Shown here piece after piece: positions 1 through 5,423 of a DNA stretch of 6,099 nucleotides. Each line of letters opens with the position of its first letter. Position 1 is the first letter of the stretch. The stretch is from Clostridiaceae bacterium (GTDB lineage Bacteria; Bacillota; Clostridia; DSM-8532), in the NCBI GenBank assembly GCA_012842645.1, contig DUSJ01000440.1, positions 1 through 6,099 of the forward strand, written 5' to 3'. The notes under the pieces are model-generated. The model did no database searches and was not told where the DNA came from. It saw only the letters and a program-made list of their open reading frames with translations. The translations under genes were made by a program, and so were the position numbers.

Positions 1-1
1 A

Positions 2-343
2 AAATATGAAGGCTACCAGTCAATGAAGCAGCTTCTCAGCCTGCCTGAACCGCCTGACGCTGTAATCTGCAGCGACAATATCCTTTGCATCGGAGCCATG
101 AAAGCCATACATGAAGCCGGGCTGAAAATTCCGGACGATGTGGGGATACTGAGTTTCGACAACATGCCTATCGCCGATCTCGTGGAGCCCACCCTGACGA
201 CAGTGGATATTGATGTTTTTGAACTGGGAGTCCAGGCTGCAAATATCCTGTTCAAGATCATTGACAACCCTGAAGCAAGGCAGCAGCAAAGCATGATATC
301 CACCTGCATCAAGATGAGGGAATCGACTTGCAGAAGGAAGTAA
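2..343 (+). CDS. LacI-family transcriptional regulator, C-terminal part (5' end outside window)
   Basis: The frame is open from the first full codon at position 2 and ends at TAA 341-343, giving the last 113 residues; the DNA-binding helix-turn-helix lies upstream of the window. What is visible matches the C-terminal subdomain of the periplasmic-binding-protein-like sensor core of LacI/GalR repressors: PPDAVICSDN (a 'PDA..C.ND/SDN'-type strand and turn), GAMKAIHEAGLKIPDDV, LSFDN, then PTLTTVDIDVFELGVQAANIL and an ending close to the family's terminal 'RES' motif (MRESTCRRK). In this family the sensor core binds a sugar or phosphosugar and controls operator binding by the N-terminal domain. 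It sits 31 nt upstream of an alpha-glucan hydrolase on the same strand, so it probably regulates this operon in response to a starch-derived sugar. The ligand and operator cannot be read from the window. Family assignment is firm; the role is inferred from neighbours. Confidence 0.93.
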   Translation, partial: KYEGYQSMKQLLSLPEPPDAVICSDNILCIGAMKAIHEAGLKIPDDVGILSFDNMPIADLVEPTLTTVDIDVFELGVQAANILFKIIDNPEARQQQSMISTCIKMRESTCRRK

Positions 344-374
344 GCAAAATCTGTTACAGGAAGGAAAACAGCGA

Positions 375-2162
375 ATGATGCCGATTATCGCGACACATGA
401 AAGCACAAGGGAATACATATATCCGGCCGACAGGAGAAAACTCCGGGTCAGAATAAGATGCTCGAGGGAAAACATCCGGTCATGCAGTATAGTGTACTGG
501 AACAGGTTCAATGAATCGGTAAGGGAACATAAGGATATGGTCTGCACGGGAAGAGACAATGACTGGATATACTTTTCGGGCGAGCTTTCATTCGACGAAA
601 CCGCCAGGTACATAAAATACTACTTTATAATTGGCGACAGCGACGGAAAGACCTGGTGCCTTGGAAGAGACGGACTATCCCCCGAAAAGCCCAGGCACTT
701 CTATGAATATCTTTACACCAATGAACTGGATGTGCTTAACGTGCCGGAATGGGCGAGAGGATCTGTCCTCTATCAGATCTTTCCCGACAGGTTTTTCAAC
801 AAGGATAGGAGAAACGATCCTCCGGGAGTTGTTCCATGGAACAGTATGCCAAGCAGGGAGAACTTTTTCGGCGGTGACCTGAAAGGCATAATATCAAAAC
901 TGGATTACATAAGTTCCCTGAACGTCGGGGTCATATACCTGACGCCAATATTCAAAGCGCCTTCCAACCATAAGTATGATACTGAAGATTACTTTTCGGT
1001 AGATCCGTCATTCGGGGATATGGATGATCTGAGGACGCTGGTGAAGGAATGCCATGACAGGAACATCAGGATCATACTGGACGGTGTGTTCAATCATTCG
1101 GGATATTTCTTCCCCCCGTTCCAGGACGTCATCCGAAAGGGCGAGGCATCAGAATACAGGGACTGGTTTTATATTGAAAACTTTCCCGTCAGGACCGATC
1201 CGCCGAACTATGAGTGTGTTGGTTACTACAAATGGATGCCCAAATTGCGGTTAAGCAACCCGGATGTACGGAAGTACTTCATCGGGGTGGGCACATATTG
1301 GATCAGGCAGGCTGACATAGACGGCTGGCGGCTTGATGTGGCCGATGAGGTTGATTTTACTTTCTGGCAGGAGTTCAGGAAGGCTATAAAAAGCGTGAAG
1401 GAAGATGCCCTCCTGGTAGCTGAGACATGGAAGAACGGCAGCGACATGCTCAGGGGTGACCAGGTTGATTCGGTCATGAATTACCTGTTCAGGGATGCAG
1501 TTGTTGACTACTTCGCAACAGGCGAGATAGATGCCTATGAATTCGATCACCTGATCAACAGGATGCTGCATACCTATACCGCCGATTCGCTGCATGTCCT
1601 TTACAACCTTTTGGGCAGCCACGATACCCCGAGATTCCTGAGCCTTTGCAGGGGAAACCTTGACAAGATGCGGCTGGCAATAGCATTCCAGATGACTTTT
1701 CCGGGAATGCCGGCCATCTATTACGGCGATGAAGCGGGAACGGAAGGGGACAATGATCCTGACTGCAGGAGAGCTTTTGACTGGGAAAACATCAATCGGG
1801 AACTTCTTGGGTTCTGCAGGAAGATGACGGCATTGAGAAATTCTGACCGCCCGCTGCGATACGGGGAATACCGGAGCATTCATTGCAATGGAGACACCTA
1901 CGGTTTTGCAAGAAGCATTGACGGTGAAAACACATATATCATCCTTAACAATTCAGCCGAAGAAAAAACACTGACCATTCCATGCTTCGAAGGCTTTTCA
2001 GAGGAACTGCGATTTGTCAGCCTTGTAAGCGATAAAACATACGCGCCTGAAAAGATTACTGCAGGCGAAGCGTTACACAATTCGGACATTTATGATTATT
2101 GCTCCAAAATCAATATGATACTGCCGGCGTATCATTTTGAAATAATAAAAAAAGGAGGATAA
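375..2162 (+). CDS. GH13 alpha-glucan hydrolase, cyclomaltodextrinase/neopullulanase/maltogenic amylase type, cytoplasmic
   Basis: This 595-residue protein has the usual length and order for the GH13_20-like group. Residues about 1-120 form an N-terminal beta-sandwich resembling CBM34. The (beta/alpha)8 barrel follows from about 128 (GSVLYQIFPDRFF) to about 485, then a C-terminal beta domain. Conserved regions are visible: region I DGVFNH at 236-241; region II GWRLD with nucleophile Asp321 and Arg319; region III AETW with acid/base Glu350; region IV GSHD with Asp417; IYYGDEAG at 448-455. MPKL at 288-291 is the group's region V signature, normally MPKLN but here followed by Arg292. There is no signal peptide, so it should act in the cytoplasm on imported maltodextrins, cyclodextrins or pullulan fragments. 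The start at 375 has AGGAAGGA (358-365) 9 nt upstream; a second ATG at 378 is an alternative. The last codons overlap the next gene's ribosome binding site. Exact substrate is not determinable; the GH13 call is secure. Confidence 0.95.
   Translation: MMPIIATHESTREYIYPADRRKLRVRIRCSRENIRSCSIVYWNRFNESVREHKDMVCTGRDNDWIYFSGELSFDETARYIKYYFIIGDSDGKTWCLGRDGLSPEKPRHFYEYLYTNELDVLNVPEWARGSVLYQIFPDRFFNKDRRNDPPGVVPWNSMPSRENFFGGDLKGIISKLDYISSLNVGVIYLTPIFKAPSNHKYDTEDYFSVDPSFGDMDDLRTLVKECHDRNIRIILDGVFNHSGYFFPPFQDVIRKGEASEYRDWFYIENFPVRTDPPNYECVGYYKWMPKLRLSNPDVRKYFIGVGTYWIRQADIDGWRLDVADEVDFTFWQEFRKAIKSVKEDALLVAETWKNGSDMLRGDQVDSVMNYLFRDAVVDYFATGEIDAYEFDHLINRMLHTYTADSLHVLYNLLGSHDTPRFLSLCRGNLDKMRLAIAFQMTFPGMPAIYYGDEAGTEGDNDPDCRRAFDWENINRELLGFCRKMTALRNSDRPLRYGEYRSIHCNGDTYGFARSIDGENTYIILNNSAEEKTLTIPCFEGFSEELRFVSLVSDKTYAPEKITAGEALHNSDIYDYCSKINMILPAYHFEIIKKGG
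2151..2158 (+). promoter_or_regulatory. Strong Shine-Dalgarno site for the binding protein, inside the end of the hydrolase gene
   Basis: AAAGGAGG lies 8 nt before the ATG at 2167 and is read in the hydrolase frame as its C-terminal Lys-Lys-Gly-Gly codons just before TAA 2160-2162. The stop-to-start gap is only 4 nt. This supports the chosen start and suggests that translation of the two genes is coupled. The near-consensus match suggests efficient initiation, as expected for a binding protein needed in excess. Confidence 0.85.
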
Positions 2163-2166
2163 CAAA

Positions 2167-3486
2167 ATGAAGATCTTGACGAGATTCCTGGCAGCATTGC
2201 TTCTGCTTGCGCTCCTGTTATCAATTGCAGGGTGCGGCGGACAAAGCTCGCTTCCTTCAGCAACAGACAAACCGCCAACTGAGACTGCAGGGAAAAAAGA
2301 TGAGAATAAAGACAGCAGCAAAAAACCGGTTGAAATAGAATTCTGGCACAATTATGATGCTGGTGCGGGTCAAATCGACGTGCTGAACGAACTTATCGCC
2401 GAGTTTGAAAAGGAAAACCCTGATATTAAAGTCAACCATCTGTACCTGGAATGGTCCGCGCTGAGGAACAATGTTTTTACCGGCGCTTCGACCGGTGAGC
2501 TTCCTGATGTCCTGCGCGGCGATATAGGCTTTGTTCCACAGTTCCAGAGCCTGGACATACTTTATGAGATGAGCTCGCTGCCCGACTACAAAGATGTGGC
2601 GGCCCAGATCATGGAAGCACCCAACAGCACGGCGAAGATGGGTGACAAATTCTACGGGATCGCGTCAAACACCAACACAAAAATACTTTTTTACAACAAG
2701 AAAATGCTCGCCGACGCGGGTTTGAGCGTACCCAAAACTCTCGATGAAATGTGGGAATGCGCCGAAAAACTTTCGAACTCCAAAACCATAGGATTTGTCG
2801 AGGCATGGACCGGGGTATGGAACATAGGACAGTACATCTGGAGCTATGGCGGCGATGTCATGGCGCCGGACAACAGCACAGCCACCGGTTATATCAATGG
2901 ACCCGTTTCTGTCGCAGTGGTGCAGAAACTTGCTGACCTGTACAAAAAGAAGGCATTGTCCGGACCGACGCTTGATCCGGGAGCCCTCGGAGACACGGAC
3001 GGATGGGCAGCCGGTGTGTATGCTATGGAAATCGACGGTCCATGGCGCTACACAATGGCACAGGCTGCAAACATAGACATAGGCGCCGTCCAGATGCCTC
3101 CGGGCCCGGCTGGCTCCATCGGGGTTCTTGGAGGAGAGGACTTCATGCTGTTTAAAACCTCGGATGATGAACACAGGGAAGCTGCCTGGAAGTTCATCAA
3201 GTTCATGGTCGGCAAGAAGGCGCAGGTCGCAATGGCCAAAGTCGGACAAATGCCTGTGAACAAGGAAGCCATGTCCGATCCTGAAGCCCTGGAAGCAATG
3301 CCCCTGCTGCCGATATTTGAAGAGGCACTGAAAACAGCCCGGTCCCGTCCCGTAACTCCAAAATGGAGCGATATAGAAAATATTATAGCAACAAAAGTGG
3401 CAGAAGCAATAACAGGACAAAAAGATGTGCAAAAAGCTCTTGATGAAGCTGCGGCAGAAATAGACAGCCTTCTGGCATCGGATTGA
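2167..3486 (+). CDS. Sugar ABC transporter substrate-binding lipoprotein (family 1, MalE-like)
   Basis: The protein has 439 residues, typical for family 1 extracellular solute-binding proteins. It starts with a lipoprotein signal peptide: Lys2/Arg6, a Leu/Ala-rich core at 7-19, and lipobox IAGC with the lipid-modified Cys23. A Ser/Pro/Lys-rich spacer (about 24-55) tethers the domain to the membrane. The folded part opens with VEIEFWHNYDAG, followed by LNELIAEFEKENPDIKV at 73-89, the standard first strand and helix. Other typical stretches are GELPDV (110-114), KFYGIASNTNTKILFYNKKM (161-180), AGVYAMEIDGPW (282-293) and GGEDFMLFK (322-330) followed by EAAWKFIKFM. The many tryptophans (for example 215, 218, 225, 280, 293) fit carbohydrate stacking. 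It captures an oligosaccharide outside the cell and delivers it to the permeases encoded downstream. Position beside a cytoplasmic alpha-glucan hydrolase points to maltodextrin or cyclodextrin, but the ligand is inferred. Confidence 0.95.
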   Translation: MKILTRFLAALLLLALLLSIAGCGGQSSLPSATDKPPTETAGKKDENKDSSKKPVEIEFWHNYDAGAGQIDVLNELIAEFEKENPDIKVNHLYLEWSALRNNVFTGASTGELPDVLRGDIGFVPQFQSLDILYEMSSLPDYKDVAAQIMEAPNSTAKMGDKFYGIASNTNTKILFYNKKMLADAGLSVPKTLDEMWECAEKLSNSKTIGFVEAWTGVWNIGQYIWSYGGDVMAPDNSTATGYINGPVSVAVVQKLADLYKKKALSGPTLDPGALGDTDGWAAGVYAMEIDGPWRYTMAQAANIDIGAVQMPPGPAGSIGVLGGEDFMLFKTSDDEHREAAWKFIKFMVGKKAQVAMAKVGQMPVNKEAMSDPEALEAMPLLPIFEEALKTARSRPVTPKWSDIENIIATKVAEAITGQKDVQKALDEAAAEIDSLLASD

Positions 3487-3491
3487 TCGGC

Positions 3492-3538
3492 GCCGGACAG
3501 GGTGGGCCGCTTGATTATACGGCTCATTCCTGTCCGGT
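3492..3538 (+). promoter_or_regulatory. Long intergenic hairpin between binding protein and permease genes
   Basis: CCGGACAGG (3493-3501) pairs exactly with CCTGTCCGG (3529-3537), with a G-U pair at the base (3492/3538). Above a single bulged T3528 the pairing continues: 3502-3503 with 3526-3527 (one G-U, one U-A), then 3504-3509 with 3520-3525 (one G-U), closing a 10-nt loop at 3510-3519. It begins 5 nt after the binding-protein stop and is followed by TAACATAAACAGG, not by a T-run, so it is not a canonical intrinsic terminator. A likely role is protecting the 3' end of the binding-protein message from exonucleases and lowering expression of the distal permease genes, as known for the E. coli malE-malF intergenic REP sequence. 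Function is inferred; the structure is directly visible. Confidence 0.75.
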
Positions 3539-3559
3539 AACATAAACAGGAGGGAACAG

Positions 3560-4489
3560 ATGGTTAGAGCTGATAGAAATATTCGCAATAAAAGCATTTA
3601 CGCCGTCAAAAACAAGATGTACCTTCTCCTGCTCCTGGTTCCGGGGCTTGCGGTCCTGGTCCTTTTCACTTTTTATCCCATAATAAAGATGACGGTCATG
3701 AGCTTCTTTAATTGGAAAATAGGATTTTCCCAGACATCAGAGTTTGTCGGGCTGAAAAATTACATTGATGTTTTCACCGATCCGATTGCCAGGACAGCAT
3801 TGGTCAATACCCTGTATTACGCCCTGATCACAGTACCGGCGCAGATGGCCCTTGGACTTCTCGCTGCCCTTCTGATATACGGCATAAAAAAGTTCAGCCT
3901 GTCATTCAGACTGCTGTACTATTTGCCTGTCATAACATCATGGGTCGTTGTCGCGTTGCTTTTCAGATATATATTCAGCAACCAGGGGCTGCTGAATTAC
4001 ATAATCACGGACGTGCTGCATATCAGTGACAAGCCGGTCGGCTGGCTGAGTACCCGATGGCCTGCTCTTACCGCTACTACCATACTTGGGATATGGAAAG
4101 GTATAGGATGGAACATGGTCGTATTTCTCGCGGCCCTGCAGGCGATACCCCTGGAACTTTTCGAAGCCGCATCCATCGACGGCGCCAACTCGGCCCAGAG
4201 ATTTTTCTATGTAACGCTGCCATGCATAAAAGGCACCATCCTGTTCGCTCTTGTCATGCTTTTTATAGGAGCTTTCAATACGTTCACGCCTATAAATGTG
4301 ATTACCGGCGGAAATCCTGCCCACCAGACGGAAGTGGTGCTTACATGGATGTATTTCCAGACCTTTGGAACCGTAGGGAAAATGGGATATTCAGCCGCAC
4401 TGTCCGTCATTATCTCGCTTATTGTCTCTGTTATCGCTGTCATCCTGTTCAGGGTCATAAAGCCTGAAAACAGTGGAGGTAGACTATGA
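3560..4489 (+). CDS. Sugar ABC transporter permease, MalF/UgpA-type
   Basis: This 309-residue membrane protein fits the usual length of MalF-type permeases in Gram-positive sugar transporters, which lack the long E. coli MalF periplasmic loop. Six membrane segments can be seen, roughly at residues 20-42, 80-107, 117-139, 170-195, 223-245 and 276-298. The cytoplasmic EAA loop, which docks on the ATPase, is canonical: EAASIDGA at 202-209 with the LP pair at 220-221. GLKNYIDVF (64-72) before the second segment is also typical of the family. The start has AGGAGGG (3548-3554) 5 nt upstream. The stop overlaps the next gene's start by 4 nt (ATGA), so the two permeases are probably translationally coupled and form a heterodimeric channel with the upstream lipoprotein as receptor. 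No ATPase gene lies in the window. Substrate is inferred from context as an alpha-glucan oligosaccharide. Confidence 0.95.
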   Translation: MVRADRNIRNKSIYAVKNKMYLLLLLVPGLAVLVLFTFYPIIKMTVMSFFNWKIGFSQTSEFVGLKNYIDVFTDPIARTALVNTLYYALITVPAQMALGLLAALLIYGIKKFSLSFRLLYYLPVITSWVVVALLFRYIFSNQGLLNYIITDVLHISDKPVGWLSTRWPALTATTILGIWKGIGWNMVVFLAALQAIPLELFEAASIDGANSAQRFFYVTLPCIKGTILFALVMLFIGAFNTFTPINVITGGNPAHQTEVVLTWMYFQTFGTVGKMGYSAALSVIISLIVSVIAVILFRVIKPENSGGRL

Positions 4490-5322
4490 AAAGCGCAGGC
4501 CGTTTCAATTACAGGTACATAATACTTATAGCCGGTCTGGTAATTATGGTGTTTCCGATGATATACATGGTCACATCATCGCTGAGGCCCAATAACCAGA
4601 CTTTCACCTATCCTCCGAAAATATTCCCGAAGCTTTCGGAGATAACATTTGAGAACTATGCTTATGTCCTGGTCAGGCAGAATTTTTTCATGTACCTGAA
4701 AAATACGCTGATCGTGGCAGTTATGTCGACGTTTTTATCCGCGTTACTGTCGTCAATGCTGGCCTATTGCATTTCAAGGCATAGGTTCCCGGGAAGGAAC
4801 CTGTTGTTTGGAACCATAATAACGATAATGCTGATACCCGGACTGGCCATGCTGGTCCCGCAATTTGAGCTCGCCGTGGCATTCAAGCTTATAAACAAAC
4901 TATGGGGAGTGATCCTGTTCTATACCGCCTGGACAATACCATTTTCCACTTTCCTGATAAAAGGCTATATAGACGGTATTCCAAAAGAACTTGACGAAGC
5001 TATTTACATGGATGGAGGATCGATTCTGACAGTTTTCTTCAGGGTAATCATCCCGATGGCTTCACCCTCCCTGGCGGCCGTCAGCGTTTTCAATTTCCTT
5101 TATCCCTTTGAGGAACTCGGATGGTCGCAGACAATTCTGAAAATCGACGCGAAAAGAACGCTGCCCGTGGCGATAACACAATTTTTCCAGGCCCATAACA
5201 GGACCGACTGGGGATATGTGTTCGCCATGACCTGTCTTGCGATGATTCCTGTCATCGTGATATACCTGCTGCTGCAGAAATACTTTGTTTCAGGGCTTTC
5301 AACAGGCGCGATAAAAATGTAG
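4486..5322 (+). CDS. Sugar ABC transporter permease, MalG/UgpE-type
   Basis: With 278 residues this matches the MalG-type partner permease. Six membrane segments are visible at roughly 10-31, 72-94, 105-127, 138-160, 183-207 and 244-265. Family landmarks are MVTSSLRPN after the first segment, FENYAYVL at 55-62, LKNTLIVA at 71-78, AYCISRHRFPGRN (93-105), and the typical end YFVSGLSTGAIKM. The EAA docking loop reads EAIYMDGG at 171-178 with Pro190, a little off the usual EAAxxDGA. The ATG at 4486 overlaps the preceding stop, and GGAGGT (4475-4480), 5 nt upstream inside the preceding gene, is the ribosome binding site. It pairs with the MalF-type permease to form the translocation pore in the cytoplasmic membrane. 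It is the last gene of the operon; TAG at 5320-5322 is followed by AT-rich noncoding sequence. Confidence 0.95.
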   Translation: MKSAGRFNYRYIILIAGLVIMVFPMIYMVTSSLRPNNQTFTYPPKIFPKLSEITFENYAYVLVRQNFFMYLKNTLIVAVMSTFLSALLSSMLAYCISRHRFPGRNLLFGTIITIMLIPGLAMLVPQFELAVAFKLINKLWGVILFYTAWTIPFSTFLIKGYIDGIPKELDEAIYMDGGSILTVFFRVIIPMASPSLAAVSVFNFLYPFEELGWSQTILKIDAKRTLPVAITQFFQAHNRTDWGYVFAMTCLAMIPVIVIYLLLQKYFVSGLSTGAIKM

Positions 5323-5375
5323 TGTTTATAAATAAATTGCAAAAACAGACAGTAAATTTAAGATATTAGGGGGGT

Positions 5376-5410
5376 AAAATGAAGCAGGAGGGAGTCTTAT
5401 CTCCCTCCTG
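5376..5410 (-). terminator. Probable intrinsic terminator of the minus-strand gene, in the convergent gap
   Basis: CAGGAGGGAG (5385-5394) and CTCCCTCCTG (5401-5410) form a perfect 10-bp stem around a 6-nt loop. Read on the minus strand, the hairpin starts 13 nt past the TAG of the minus-strand gene and is followed by CTTCATTTTA, a short interrupted U-tract. That makes it a reasonable terminator for that gene. On the plus strand the stem is followed by ACACATTGAG, with no U-tract, so it would be a poor intrinsic terminator for the transporter operon, although it could still block or pause transcription or cap its 3' end. No other terminator-like element was seen in the 5323-5423 gap. Confidence 0.6.
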
Positions 5411-5423
5411 ACACATTGAGATA

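Noticed and set aside
351..371. Small inverted repeat CTGTT/AACAG with the hydrolase ribosome binding site in its loop
   Set aside because: Only 5 A/T-rich pairs around an 11-nt loop; too weak to propose translational control.
20..613. Open minus-strand frame opposite the LacI-family and hydrolase genes
   Set aside because: It spans two real plus-strand genes, has no convincing ribosome binding site, and encodes no recognisable protein.
1251..1883. Open minus-strand frame inside the hydrolase gene
   Set aside because: It lies opposite the catalytic barrel of the GH13 enzyme; composition and lack of motifs mark it as a shadow frame.
2665..3597. Long open minus-strand frame (310 codons) opposite the binding-protein gene
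   Set aside because: It is antisense to an unambiguous lipoprotein gene, crosses the intergenic hairpin, and its translation is rich in Cys, His and Arg with no recognisable domain, as expected for a codon-bias shadow.
5337..5364. Possible promoter TTGCAA, 16 nt, TAAGAT on the plus strand
   Set aside because: Matches to consensus are weak in an AT-rich gap, and transcription would start on top of the Shine-Dalgarno-like run at 5368-5374 with only a ten-codon frame downstream.
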